Assembly (NCBI RefSeq): GCF_012999535.1
Contig: NZ_JABBWV010000014.1
Coordinates: forward strand, 62,001 to 126,000
DNA from: Microbispora sp. H11081
GTDB lineage: Bacteria; Actinomycetota; Actinomycetes; Streptosporangiales; Streptosporangiaceae
Direction: 5' to 3'
DNA: 64,000 nucleotides
Part shown: positions 25,299 to 33,193 of the stretch, in pieces
How the letters are laid out: each line of letters starts with the position of its first letter
Numbering within the stretch: position 1 is the first letter of the stretch
Notes under the pieces: model-generated
Seen by the model: the letters and a program-made list of their open reading frames with translations, nothing else
Database searches by the model: none
What the model was told of the DNA's origin: nothing
Made by a program: the position numbers and the translations under genes

Positions 25299-26116
25299 GC
25301 GTCCCGGAGACGGTCCCCAGGGGACTGCGCGCCACGGTCCTCGGCAAGGACGGCTGGGCCGTCGGGCACGCGGTCGTCACGGTGACGGACACGACCGGCC
25401 GTCAGGTCGCGCGGGCGGAGGCGGACGACGACGGGCAGGTCGCCACCGCCCCGCTGCGGCCGGGCGTGTACACGGTGGTCGCGACGGCGATCGGGTACGC
25501 GCCGGCCGCGTCCACCGCGATCGCGACCGCCTCGGGCGCCGCCGAGGCAGGCACGCTGGTGCTGGCCCGGCAGGGCGGCACGGAACTCCCGCCGCCCGGC
25601 GTGTGGACGATCGACCCCGAGCACTCGAAGGTCTCGGCCACGGCCCGGCATCTCGGTCTCAGCAGCGTGCAGGGGCGGTTCACCGAGTTCTCCGGCCGGA
25701 TCGACATGGGCGCCACCCCGGAGGAGTCGTCGGTCACCGCCGAGATCGTCGCGGCGTCCGTCGACACGGGCAGCCGGATGCGCGATGATCATCTGCGGTC
25801 CGCGGACTTCCTCGACGTCCCGGTGCACCCCGTCATCACGTACCGGAGCACCGGGCTGTCACCCGCGGGTCCCGACCGGTGGACGGTGCACGGCGTGCTG
25901 ACGCTGAGCGGCGTCAGCCGCCCGGTCGATCTCGATCTCACATATCTGGGCGCGGGCCCGGACCTGTGGGGCGGGCTGCGGGCGGCCTTCCACGCGGTCA
26001 CCGAGTTGCGCCGGGAGGACTTCGCGATGACCTACAACCAGGTCGTCCAGGCCGGGATCTCGCTGATCGGCGCGACACTGAAAGTAGAGCTGGACATCCA
26101 AGCGGTGCGCGGCTGA
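25295..26116 (+). CDS. YceI-family protein with N-terminal carboxypeptidase-regulatory-like domain
   Basis: A 273-residue protein. Residues 8-95 are a further copy of the repeat found at the end of the preceding transporter (GLRATVLGKDG, then GVYTVVATAIGYAP). Residues 103-273 are a YceI lipocalin-like domain: GVWTIDPEHSKVSATARHLG, then GRIDMGATPEESSVTAEI, with LRSADFLDVPVHP. YceI proteins bind polyisoprenoids or other lipids in a beta-barrel. No signal peptide is seen, so it is probably cytoplasmic. ATG overlaps the transporter stop codon (ATGA). The tight coupling and shared domain suggest it works with the transporter, perhaps presenting a hydrophobic substrate. Confidence 0.9.
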   Translation: MSVPETVPRGLRATVLGKDGWAVGHAVVTVTDTTGRQVARAEADDDGQVATAPLRPGVYTVVATAIGYAPAASTAIATASGAAEAGTLVLARQGGTELPPPGVWTIDPEHSKVSATARHLGLSSVQGRFTEFSGRIDMGATPEESSVTAEIVAASVDTGSRMRDDHLRSADFLDVPVHPVITYRSTGLSPAGPDRWTVHGVLTLSGVSRPVDLDLTYLGAGPDLWGGLRAAFHAVTELRREDFAMTYNQVVQAGISLIGATLKVELDIQAVRG

Positions 26117-26125
26117 AGGCTGAAC

Positions 26126-26170
26126 GCCCCGCCCACCACAGCCCCGCCCACCACAGCCCTGCCCACCACA
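26126..26170. repeat. Three 15-bp tandem repeats between YceI and MarR genes
   Basis: Units 26126-26140 and 26141-26155 are identical (GCCCCGCCCACCACA); unit 26156-26170 differs by one base. They fill most of the gap before the MarR ribosome-binding site (AGAAGGAG). Confidence 0.85.
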
Positions 26171-26188
26171 GTCAGAAGGAGCCAGGCC

Positions 26189-26671
26189 ATGACGCAGGCG
26201 GAGATCGCCCCCCGGCCGCAGACGGCCGGCGAGCGCGAGGCGTACTGCGACGTCGAGCGGCAGCTCGCCATCCTGCTCCGGCGCGCCCAGGCGTTCTCCG
26301 CCGAGATGGGCCGCAAGGTGCATCCCGAGCTGGACTCCGGCGCGTACGGCCTGCTGGTCCGCATCGAGCAGAGCTCGCCGATGCGGTCCAGCGACCTGGC
26401 GGCCTATCTCCGGGTCGGCCGCGCGACGATCAGCCGCCAGCTCAAGGTGCTCGACGAACTGGGGCTGATCCGCCGGAGCCCTGACCCGGAGGACGGCCGG
26501 GCGCACCTGCTTGCCCTCACTCCCGAGGGCCGCAGGCGGCTCCACGACGCGCGGGCGGCCCGCGAGGGCCAGTTGCGCACGCTGCTCGCCGCCTGGCCGG
26601 AAGAGGACGTGCGGCTGCTGGCCGTGATGCTGGAGCGTTTCAATGTGCTCACCGAAGGCATCCGTCCCTGA
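26189..26671 (+). CDS. MarR-family transcriptional regulator
   Basis: A 160-residue winged-helix repressor. The recognition helix region is SDLAAYLRVGRATISRQLK, with the wing RRSPDPEDGRAHLLALT. AGAAGGAG lies 10 bases before the ATG. It is the last of three co-directional genes after the MFS exporter and YceI gene, so it is likely the ligand-responsive repressor of this operon; an inverted repeat at the operon promoter (22691-22709) is the obvious candidate site. The ligand is unknown. Confidence 0.92.
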   Translation: MTQAEIAPRPQTAGEREAYCDVERQLAILLRRAQAFSAEMGRKVHPELDSGAYGLLVRIEQSSPMRSSDLAAYLRVGRATISRQLKVLDELGLIRRSPDPEDGRAHLLALTPEGRRRLHDARAAREGQLRTLLAAWPEEDVRLLAVMLERFNVLTEGIRP

Positions 26672-26780
26672 CACCATGTTTCACCGACGTTACGGGCTCC
26701 GACCCATGGAGTGCTCAATCCGTCATAAGGGACGCTTAAACTGCGCTTCGGACATTCCGCACCACATCAAGGAGGCCCGT

Positions 26781-27677
26781 GTGGCTCCCCGGTCCACCTA
26801 TCGGAAAGCGGCGAGCATCGGCGCGACGGTACTTGCGGCGACCCTCGCCGTATCCGCCTGCGGGAGCGACTCCGCCGGCTCCGGCACGCAGACGGCATCG
26901 GCCGCCCCGGGCGGCGTCGCCCTCGTGAACGCCGGCAAGATCACGACCTGTACGAACATCCCGTACGAGCCGTTCCAGTTCAACCAGGGTGACAAGGTCG
27001 TCGGGTTCGACGTGGACATCGTCGACCTGGTCGCGAAGAAGCTGGGCGTGACCCAGGACATCGTGGACATCGACTTCGCCGCGATCAAGAGCGGCGCCGC
27101 CCTGAACGCCCGCAAGTGCGACGTGGCCGCCGCGGGCATGACGATCACCCCGGAGCGGCAGCAGAACCTGCTCTTCTCCGAGCCGTACTTCGACGCCACC
27201 CAGGCGCTGATGGCCAAGAAGGGCAGCGGGATCACCTCGCTGGACGACGTCAAGGCCAAGAACCTCAAGCTCGGCGCGCAGGCGTCGACGACCGGCCTCG
27301 ACTACGTCAAGAGCAAGGGCTTCGAGCCGATCGAGTTCGCCGACTCCCCCAAGGAGCTGCTCGGCCTCCAGACCGGCCAGGCCGACGTGATCGTCCAGGA
27401 CCTCCCGGTCGTGCTGACCTGGCTGAAGAAGCCCGACGTCAGCGCCAAGTTCGAGCACGTCGCGAGCCTCGACACCGGTGAGCAGTACGGCATCGGCATG
27501 AAGAAGGACAACGAGGCGCTCAAGAAGGTCGTCGACGAGGCTCTCGCCGCCGCGAAGTCCGACGGCACCTACAACGAGATCTACAAGAAGTGGTTCGGCA
27601 CCGAGCCCGGCGCCGCCTCGGGTGGCGCGTCCGACGGCGCTTCGACCGGAACCGAGTCGCCAGCCGCCGGGTCATGA
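26781..27677 (+). CDS. Amino acid ABC transporter substrate-binding lipoprotein
   Basis: A 298-residue solute-binding protein of the polar amino acid (family 3) type. GTG at 26781 is chosen for AGGAGG 5 bases upstream and the signal peptide that follows; the lipobox is VSAC (Cys27). Typical family 3 features: GKITTCTNIPYEPFQF, DKVVGFDVDIVDLVAKKLG and KCDVAAAGMTITPERQ. It delivers a polar amino acid to the permease encoded next, whose ATG overlaps its stop codon. The exact substrate (glutamate, glutamine, cystine or other) cannot be fixed. The C-terminal tail is a short Ser/Ala/Gly-rich extension. Confidence 0.92.
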   Translation: MAPRSTYRKAASIGATVLAATLAVSACGSDSAGSGTQTASAAPGGVALVNAGKITTCTNIPYEPFQFNQGDKVVGFDVDIVDLVAKKLGVTQDIVDIDFAAIKSGAALNARKCDVAAAGMTITPERQQNLLFSEPYFDATQALMAKKGSGITSLDDVKAKNLKLGAQASTTGLDYVKSKGFEPIEFADSPKELLGLQTGQADVIVQDLPVVLTWLKKPDVSAKFEHVASLDTGEQYGIGMKKDNEALKKVVDEALAAAKSDGTYNEIYKKWFGTEPGAASGGASDGASTGTESPAAGS

Positions 27678-28513
27678 GTGCTGTGACCGAACAGCGGGAC
27701 GCCTCCCCGCCTGAGCCCCCCAAGGGGCTCAGCCCGCGGCAGAAGCAGCGCGTCAGCCGGGGCGTCCAGTACGCCGTGCTGCTGGTCGTGGTCGTCGTCC
27801 TGGCCGCCCTGGCCGACTGGAAGGCGATCGGCCAGTCGTTCTTCAACCTCGACGTCGCCCGTCAGGGCCTGCCCGAACTGTTCACGGTGGCGCTCCGCAA
27901 CACCGTGATCTACACCGTGTCGGGCTTCGTCCTCGGCTTCGTCGTGGGCCTGGTGCTGGCGCTGATGCGGCTGTCCACGGTCGCGCCGTACCGGTGGGTC
28001 TCGGCGATCTACATCGAGATCTTCCGCGGCCTGCCGATGCTGCTCATCTTCCTGCTGATCGGCAGCCTGCCGCTGGCGTTCCCCGGCTTCGAGCTGCCCG
28101 GCGGGGTCTACGGCAGCGCCGCGCTCGGGCTCGGCGTCGTCTCGGCGGCGTACATGGCGGAGAACTTCCGGGCGGGCATCCAGGCGGTGCCCAAGGGGCA
28201 GATGGAGGCGGCGCGCTCGCTCGGCATGCCGCACATGCGGGCGATGGTGTCGATCGTCATCCCGCAGGCGATCAGGATCGTGCTGCCGCCGCTCACCAAC
28301 CAGCTCGTCTCCCTGCTGAAGGATTCGTCGCTGGTGCTGATGCTCGGCGTCACGGCCGCGCAGGTCGAGCTGGCGAAGTTCGGCAACGACCAGGCCTCCA
28401 CCCACGCCAACCCCACGCCGATCCTCGCGACCGGCCTGACCTACCTGCTGATCACGATCCCCCTCGGGTACGTCGCTAGGCGGCTCGAAGCACGTCAGGG
28501 AGCGGGCCGATGA
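27674..28513 (+). CDS. Amino acid ABC transporter permease
   Basis: A 279-residue inner-membrane permease of the HisM/GlnP type with about five helices. ATG at 27674 overlaps the preceding stop codon (ATGA). It carries the EAA loop [20 protein letters not shown], which contacts the ATPase, and [19 protein letters not shown]. The N-terminus has a 45-residue cytoplasmic extension rich in Pro and basic residues. Only one permease is encoded, so the transporter probably uses a homodimer. The next gene overlaps by 4 bases. Confidence 0.92.
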   Translation: MSAVTEQRDASPPEPPKGLSPRQKQRVSRGVQYAVLLVVVVVLAALADWKAIGQSFFNLDVARQGLPELFTVALRNTVIYTVSGFVLGFVVGLVLALMRLSTVAPYRWVSAIYIEIFRGLPMLLIFLLIGSLPLAFPGFELPGGVYGSAALGLGVVSAAYMAENFRAGIQAVPKGQMEAARSLGMPHMRAMVSIVIPQAIRIVLPPLTNQLVSLLKDSSLVLMLGVTAAQVELAKFGNDQASTHANPTPILATGLTYLLITIPLGYVARRLEARQGAGR

Positions 28514-29250
28514 GCACCGTCAAGATCAGTGACCTGCACAAGTCGTTCGGGAAGCTCGAAGTGCTCAAGGGCGTCGACTTCACGGTCGAGAGCGGCCAGG
28601 TCGTGTGCGTGATCGGGCCGTCCGGCTCGGGCAAGTCGACGCTGCTGCGCTGCGTGAACCTGCTTGAGCAGCCCACCTCGGGCACGGTCGTCGTCGACGG
28701 CGTCGACCTGACCGACCCCGATGTGGACATCGACGCCGCCCGGCGGCGCATCGGCATGGTGTTCCAGCAGTTCAACCTGTTCCCCCACCTGACCGTGCGG
28801 CGCAACGTCACGATCGCCCAGGAGCGGGTGCTCAAGCGGCGCAAGGACGAGTGCGACCGCGTCGCCAGGGAGAACCTGGAGAAGGTCGGCCTCCTCGAGA
28901 AGATCGACGCCTACCCGCCCCAGCTGTCCGGCGGCCAGCAGCAGCGGGTGGCGATCGCCCGCGCGCTCGCCATGAACCCCTCGCTGATGCTGTTCGACGA
29001 GCCGACCTCGGCGCTCGACCCCGAACTGGTGGGCGACGTGCTGTCGGTCATGCGGCAACTCGCGGAGGACGGCATGACGATGCTGGTCGTCACCCACGAG
29101 ATGGGATTCGCCCGCGAGGTCGCCGACCGCGTGGTGTTCATGGACGGCGGCGTGATCGTCGAGGACGGGCCGCCCGAGCAGGTCATCGCCGACCCGCAGC
29201 ACGAGCGGACCCGCGGGTTCCTGAGCCGCGTGCTGCATCCCGGCGCCTGA
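28510..29250 (+). CDS. Amino acid ABC transporter ATP-binding protein
   Basis: A 246-residue ATPase of the GlnQ/HisP type. Walker [10 protein letters not shown] (about 37-45), Q-loop [13 protein letters not shown], signature [15 protein letters not shown], Walker [15 protein letters not shown] and H-loop VVTHEMGFA are all intact. ATG overlaps the permease stop (ATGA). Third gene of the substrate-binding/permease/ATPase operon, which ends at a strong hairpin downstream. Confidence 0.95.
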   Translation: MSTVKISDLHKSFGKLEVLKGVDFTVESGQVVCVIGPSGSGKSTLLRCVNLLEQPTSGTVVVDGVDLTDPDVDIDAARRRIGMVFQQFNLFPHLTVRRNVTIAQERVLKRRKDECDRVARENLEKVGLLEKIDAYPPQLSGGQQQRVAIARALAMNPSLMLFDEPTSALDPELVGDVLSVMRQLAEDGMTMLVVTHEMGFAREVADRVVFMDGGVIVEDGPPEQVIADPQHERTRGFLSRVLHPGA

Positions 29251-29288
29251 CGGACGGACCGTCACCGCACCGCCACGGCACCGGCGGA

Positions 29289-29333
29289 GACGAGAGGAGG
29301 CGGGCGCCCGCGACGGCCCCGCCTCGTCTCGTC
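29289..29333 (+). terminator. Terminator of the ABC transporter operon
   Basis: A 16-bp stem with one mismatch: GACGAGAGGAGGCGGG (29289-29304) and CCCGCCTCGTCTCGTC (29318-29333), with a 13-base loop. Confidence 0.75.
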
Positions 29334-29381
29334 TGTGGAAATGCGGTGGGCCCAGGGAGTGATGCGGGTTATTGTCCCGTT

Positions 29382-29957
29382 ATGGGCAAGATCTACGAGA
29401 AGCTCACCGACCGGCTGCGCGAGTTCGTCACCACGCAGCCGGTCTTCTTCGTCGCGACCGCCCCGGAGCGGGGAGGTCACGTCAACGTGTCGCCCAAGGG
29501 ATACGCCGACACCTTCGCCGTCATCGACGACACCACGGTGGCCTATCTCGATCTCGACGGCAGCGGCGTGGAGACCATCGCCCACCTCCGGGAGAACGGC
29601 CGCGTCACGCTGATGTTCTGCGCCTTCAGCGGGCCACCCAAGATCGTCCGGCTGTTCGGCTCCGGTCGTGTCGTGACCCCCGGGGACGCCGACTTCGCGG
29701 AACTGCTCACGCTCTTCGGGCCGCACCCCGGGGTGCGGTCGGTCATCGTCGTGAGCTGCGACCGCATCGCCGACTCGTGCGGATACTCCGTGCCCTTCAT
29801 GGCGTACGAGCAGGACCGCACGCTGCTCGACGAGTGGGCGGAGCGCAAGGACGTCCAGCAGCGGCGGGACTACCGCGCCAAGCACAACAGGGAGAGCATC
29901 GACGGGCTGCCCGCGCTCGGCGCGGCGGAGACCGACCCGGTCACCCAGCGCTCCTGA
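29382..29957 (+). CDS. Pyridoxamine 5'-phosphate oxidase-like (split-barrel flavin) protein
   Basis: A 191-residue protein with the PNPOx-like FMN-binding split barrel: FFVATAPERGGHVNVSPKG near the N-terminus and VAYLDLDGSGVETIAHLREN. Members often act as general stress or flavin/F420-dependent oxidoreductases; this one is not biosynthetic PdxH. The ATG at 29382 lacks a ribosome-binding site, and a -10-like TATTGT (29370-29375) ends 6 bases upstream, so a leaderless transcript is likely. It converges on htpX. Confidence 0.85.
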   Translation: MGKIYEKLTDRLREFVTTQPVFFVATAPERGGHVNVSPKGYADTFAVIDDTTVAYLDLDGSGVETIAHLRENGRVTLMFCAFSGPPKIVRLFGSGRVVTPGDADFAELLTLFGPHPGVRSVIVVSCDRIADSCGYSVPFMAYEQDRTLLDEWAERKDVQQRRDYRAKHNRESIDGLPALGAAETDPVTQRS

Positions 29958-29975
29958 TAGGGAGGTCGCGGCACG

Positions 29976-30824
29976 TCAGCGGCGGTAGCCGGCCATCCGC
30001 TCCAGACGGGCGATCCGCGCGGCCACCGGCGGATGCGTCGCGAACAGCCTGCCGATCCTGGTGCCACGGAACGGGTTGACGATCATCATGTGGCCGGCGG
30101 AGGCGAGCCTGCCGTTCTCCGGGAGCGGCAGCCTGCGGACCTCCATCTCGATCTTGCGGAGCGCGGAGGCGAGGGCCAGCGGGTCACCCGTCAGCCGTAC
30201 GCCCGCCTCGTCGGCCGCGAACTCCCGCGAGCGCGCGATCGCCACCTGGATCATCGTGGCCGCGACCGGCCCGAGGACCAGCACCAGCACCGCGCCGAGG
30301 AACCCCGGGCCCTCGTCGTCGTCCGAGCCGAAGAACAGGCCCGCGTACCCGAAATAGGTGATCATCGTCGCGAGCGCGCCCGCGACCGAGGAGATCAGGA
30401 TGTCCCGGTTGTGGATGTGCGACAGCTCGTGGCCGAGCACGCCCTTGAGCTCGCGTTCGTCCAGCAGCTTGAGGAGTCCGTGCGTTACGCACACCGCCCC
30501 GTCGCGCGGGTTGCGGCCGGTCGCGAACGCGTTGGGCTGCATGGTCGGGGAAACGTACAGGCGGGGCATCGGCGCGCGGGCCTCGGTGCACAACTCGCGG
30601 ACGACGCGGTAGAGGACCGGCTGCTCCACCTCGGCCACGGGCCGGGCCCGCATCGCCGACAGCGCGATCCTGTCGGCGCAGAAGTAGGCGACGCCGCTGA
30701 CCACGAGGCCGGCCACGACCGCGATCCGGGCGCCCGTGCCACCCCCGAGCCAGGCCCCGGCCACCAGGAGCGACGCGGTCAGCGCCCCCAGCAGGGCCGC
30801 GGTGCGCAGGCGGTTGTGGTGCAC
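29976..30824 (-). CDS. htpX: Zinc metalloprotease HtpX (M48)
   Basis: A 282-residue membrane protease for quality control of membrane proteins. Helices near 10-30 and 35-55 precede the active site HELSH (H132, E133, H136), with the third ligand E201 in SREFAADEAG; two more hydrophobic segments lie at about 142-165 and 173-195. Catalytic residues are intact. GTG at 30824 is preceded by a run GAGGAGGAGG, slightly close to the start. From memory, htpX also borders the second nuo cluster in Streptomyces, so its position here supports an ancestral htpX - nuo - korAB arrangement. Confidence 0.94.
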   Translation of the reverse strand: MHHNRLRTAALLGALTASLLVAGAWLGGGTGARIAVVAGLVVSGVAYFCADRIALSAMRARPVAEVEQPVLYRVVRELCTEARAPMPRLYVSPTMQPNAFATGRNPRDGAVCVTHGLLKLLDERELKGVLGHELSHIHNRDILISSVAGALATMITYFGYAGLFFGSDDDEGPGFLGAVLVLVLGPVAATMIQVAIARSREFAADEAGVRLTGDPLALASALRKIEMEVRRLPLPENGRLASAGHMMIVNPFRGTRIGRLFATHPPVAARIARLERMAGYRR

Positions 30825-30899
30825 GCCTCCTCCTCACGGCTCGGTGCGTCCAGCCCTACCAACGCGCATGGCCAGGACGAACGTTCCCCATGATCCGCA

Positions 30900-30986
30900 T
30901 CACCCCCACGACGGAGGGCGCCACCTGGGCGACGCGGACGCCGGCACCGTGATCGGCCCGGCGAAGCCCGCCGCCTGGGAGGTCAT
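30900..30986 (-). pseudogene. Stub at the nuoJ position (remnant)
   Basis: An ATG at 30986 overlaps the nuoI stop codon in the ATGA manner typical of nuo operons, but the frame runs only 28 codons ([14 protein letters not shown] then unrelated residues) before TGA at 30900. An intact nuoJ would encode a membrane protein of 150 or more residues. The simplest reading is that nuoJ and everything after it (nuoK-N) have been deleted, leaving a start-proximal stub. Based on position and start overlap; the few remaining residues are too short to prove homology. Confidence 0.45.
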
Positions 30987-31681
30987 CGCGCCTCCTCCGG
31001 CCCGTCCTTCCTCTCCGGAGGCGACGCGCTCTTCCTGGGCAGCGAGCCCGGCGGCCGGATGGAGCGGATGTCGCGCATGGCTCTCGGCGGCTCGCGCCGC
31101 GGGCGGCTCTCCTCGGCCTGCGGGGGTTCCGCCGCCGGTCGCGTGTTCTCCCGCGTGTTCTCCCGCTCTGGCACGGACGCGCTCGCGCCCGGCGGCCTCA
31201 CCCGCGCCGTACGGCCGGCCGGCGCGGGGCGGGAACCGGCCGACAGTTCCGTGGGCGGTTCCGCGCCGGCCTCGTGCGCCGGCGGCGGGGGCACGGTGGC
31301 GGCCCACTCGCCCAGTCTGTCCTTCTCGTGCAGGAGGTCGCGGATGTCGTACTCGGCGTACTCGACCTCCGGCGACCAGAACAGCGCGTCGAAGGGGCAC
31401 ACCTCGATGCAGATGCCGCAGTACATGCACAGCGAGAAGTCGATCGCGAAGCGGTCGAGCACGTTGCGGGCGCGCGGGCGGCCGCCCTCGGGCGCGGGCA
31501 GGGTCTCCTTGTGGGAGTCGATGTAGACGCACCAGTCGGGACACTCCCGGGCGCAGAGCATGCAGACGGTGCAGTTCTCCTCCACCAGGGCGATGACGCC
31601 CCGGCTGCGGGCGGGCAGGTCGGGCTGGACCTCCGGGTGCTGCCGCGTCTCCGGCCCGTGCACCGTGGACCGCATGGTCAC
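30983..31681 (-). CDS. nuoI: NADH-quinone oxidoreductase subunit I-like ferredoxin (orphan second copy)
   Basis: A 232-residue 2x[4Fe-4S] protein. GTG at 31681 is chosen because GGAGG lies exactly 7 bases upstream. The two clusters are [12 protein letters not shown] (Cys 37, 40, 43, 47) and [12 protein letters not shown] (Cys 85, 88, 91, 95). The C-terminal 100 residues are a Pro/Glu/Arg-rich tail not found in canonical NuoI. It belongs to the second, partial complex I-type cluster known in actinomycetes, but nuoD and nuoH, normally between C and I, are missing, and nuoJ downstream is a stub. It may persist as a ferredoxin, for example for the KorAB enzyme encoded nearby. Confidence 0.88.
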   Translation of the reverse strand: MTMRSTVHGPETRQHPEVQPDLPARSRGVIALVEENCTVCMLCARECPDWCVYIDSHKETLPAPEGGRPRARNVLDRFAIDFSLCMYCGICIEVCPFDALFWSPEVEYAEYDIRDLLHEKDRLGEWAATVPPPPAHEAGAEPPTELSAGSRPAPAGRTARVRPPGASASVPERENTRENTRPAAEPPQAEESRPRREPPRAMRDIRSIRPPGSLPRKSASPPERKDGPEEAR

Positions 31682-31780
31682 GGCCTGGCCTCCGGCCGGT
31701 CCTTCTCCTGGAATACGCGCCACACTGCTCATCATCGCGCACTGCCGGCGGCGAGCGGACGCGTGGCTCCACCACGACGG

Positions 31781-31821
31781 TTGTCCACATCATCCACACG
31801 GTCATCCCCAGGTTGTCCACA
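31781..31821. promoter_or_regulatory. Cluster of DnaA boxes
   Basis: Within 41 bases there are two copies of TTGTCCACA (31781-31789 and 31813-31821), the preferred actinomycete DnaA box, and a one-orientation variant TCATCCACA (31790-31798). A further weak reverse match (TGTGGGGAG) lies at 31825. They occupy the gap between nuoI and the helix-hairpin-helix gene. No dnaA, dnaN or gyrase genes are present, so this is not the main origin. Confidence 0.65.
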
Positions 31822-31876
31822 GCGTGTGGGGAGAAGAGGGCCGCACAGACCCCGACTTATCCGTATCGTCTGGACC

Positions 31877-32809
31877 ATGAACGGCTATGGGGGACCGGGA
31901 GGTTACCCGCCCGGAGCGCAAGGACCACAAGGACCACGACGCCCGCAGGGCCAACAGGGCCAACAGGGGCCTCAGCGACAGGGGCCGCAGGAGCACGGGC
32001 GGCAGGGGCCGCAGAATCCGTCGTACGGACAGCCGGGACCGTACGGACAGCAGTGGCCGGGACCCTACGGCGCCCATCCGGCGCCGACCCCCGCACAACC
32101 ACCTGTGCCGCCGCCCCATCGTCCCCCGATCCCTCACCCGCCGGTGCCGCCGCCCGTACGGCGTCCTTCCAGCGTCCCCAGCTACCTGTGGGCGCTCGCT
32201 CCGCTCTACACCTGCGGATTCGGCACTCCCTTCAGCATGCTGTACGCCGCCATCCGCAAGCGCAGCGTGGGGTACGGGGCCGCCGCCGCCGGATACGCCG
32301 CGGCCACCGGCTCGTGGATCTACCTGTCCGAGTTGTACGAGGACGCGACGATGCCGGCTCTGGCGTCCGTCGCCATGGTCCTCTTCGTGCTCGGCCCCTG
32401 GCTCTTCGGCACCGTGCACTCCCTCGCGGTCAGAAGACAGGTCTTCGACGTCGCCGCGCCGTACGCTCCGGGCAACGAGCACGCGCTGGCGGTGGCCCAG
32501 CAGCGCCGCGCCCTGCGCGAGCAGGCCAGGGAACTCGCGGAGCGCGACCCCGCGCTGGCGCGCGAACTGCGGATAGGGCGGCCCGACCTGCCCCGGCAGT
32601 ACGACGACGGCGGCCTGGTCGACCTCAACCGCGCCCCCGCCGCGGTGATCGCCGGCCTGCCCGGCCTGACCCCCGCGCTCGCCGAACAGATCGTGCGCGT
32701 ACGCGACCAGGTCGGCGGCTTCGTCTCGGCCGAGGACGTCTCCGCCGCCGCGTCCCTGCCGCCGAACCTCACCGCCGATCTCGCCGAATACGGCATTTTC
32801 CTCCCATAG
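31877..32809 (+). CDS. Membrane protein with C-terminal helix-hairpin-helix domain
   Basis: A 310-residue protein. Residues 1-95 are a Gly/Pro/Gln-rich collagen-like tail with repeated QGPQ units; three hydrophobic segments follow between about 105 and 180. A charged helix then leads to a ComEA-like helix-hairpin-helix motif (VDLNRAPAAVIAGLPGLTP, about 248-266, with a second hairpin to 300). HhH motifs bind DNA or mediate protein contacts. A -10-like TATCGT (31864-31869) ends 7 bases before the ATG with no ribosome-binding site, suggesting a leaderless mRNA. The DnaA-box cluster lies 56-96 bases upstream. Function unknown. Confidence 0.82.
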   Translation: MNGYGGPGGYPPGAQGPQGPRRPQGQQGQQGPQRQGPQEHGRQGPQNPSYGQPGPYGQQWPGPYGAHPAPTPAQPPVPPPHRPPIPHPPVPPPVRRPSSVPSYLWALAPLYTCGFGTPFSMLYAAIRKRSVGYGAAAAGYAAATGSWIYLSELYEDATMPALASVAMVLFVLGPWLFGTVHSLAVRRQVFDVAAPYAPGNEHALAVAQQRRALREQARELAERDPALARELRIGRPDLPRQYDDGGLVDLNRAPAAVIAGLPGLTPALAEQIVRVRDQVGGFVSAEDVSAAASLPPNLTADLAEYGIFLP

Positions 32810-32909
32810 GCATTCGGTAATCGCGGTTGTCGTCGGCAATATGCCTGGCTGAGCGATCGGCCTTTCCTTAGGCTTTACGGTGCGTCAGCCGTGAAAGACG
32901 GGAGGGCCT

Positions 32910-33170
32910 GTGACGTCATCCGAGATCGCCGAATGCAGGGCGGACATGGCCGTGGCCGCCACCGCCGTACGGGAGGTTCTCCAGGCGCTCACCGCCGTCC
33001 CCACGATGTTCGGAGACCGCACCTGGCAGGGCCAGGCAGCCGACCGCTGGGCAGCCGGTTGGAACGCCCGCAGAGCCCAGCTCACCAGGCTGCTCGACGC
33101 CGTGCTCACCGAGCAGCCGCACCTGATCGCCCGTGTGGAGGAGGCGGAGCGCCGCAAAGCCGCCTCGTAG
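32910..33170 (+). CDS. Small WXG100-like protein
   Basis: An 86-residue, almost entirely helical protein with the central turn WQGQAADRWAAGW, i.e. a W-x-G motif about midway, and the size of ESX/type VII secretion partners. GTG at 32910 has GGAGGG 3 bases upstream. Only 23 bases separate it from the large protein gene that follows, a pairing typical of WXG/LXG secretion partners and their cargo. No EccC/EccD secretion genes are in the window, so export would rely on machinery encoded elsewhere. The C-terminus lacks a clear YxxxD/E signal. Confidence 0.7.
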   Translation: MTSSEIAECRADMAVAATAVREVLQALTAVPTMFGDRTWQGQAADRWAAGWNARRAQLTRLLDAVLTEQPHLIARVEEAERRKAAS

Positions 33171-33193
33171 CCGCCGCATTGGGAAGGATCGCC

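Noticed and set aside
31781-31835. Chromosomal origin of replication
   Set aside because: Only three good DnaA-like boxes and none of the usual neighbours (dnaA, dnaN, rpmH, gyrB).
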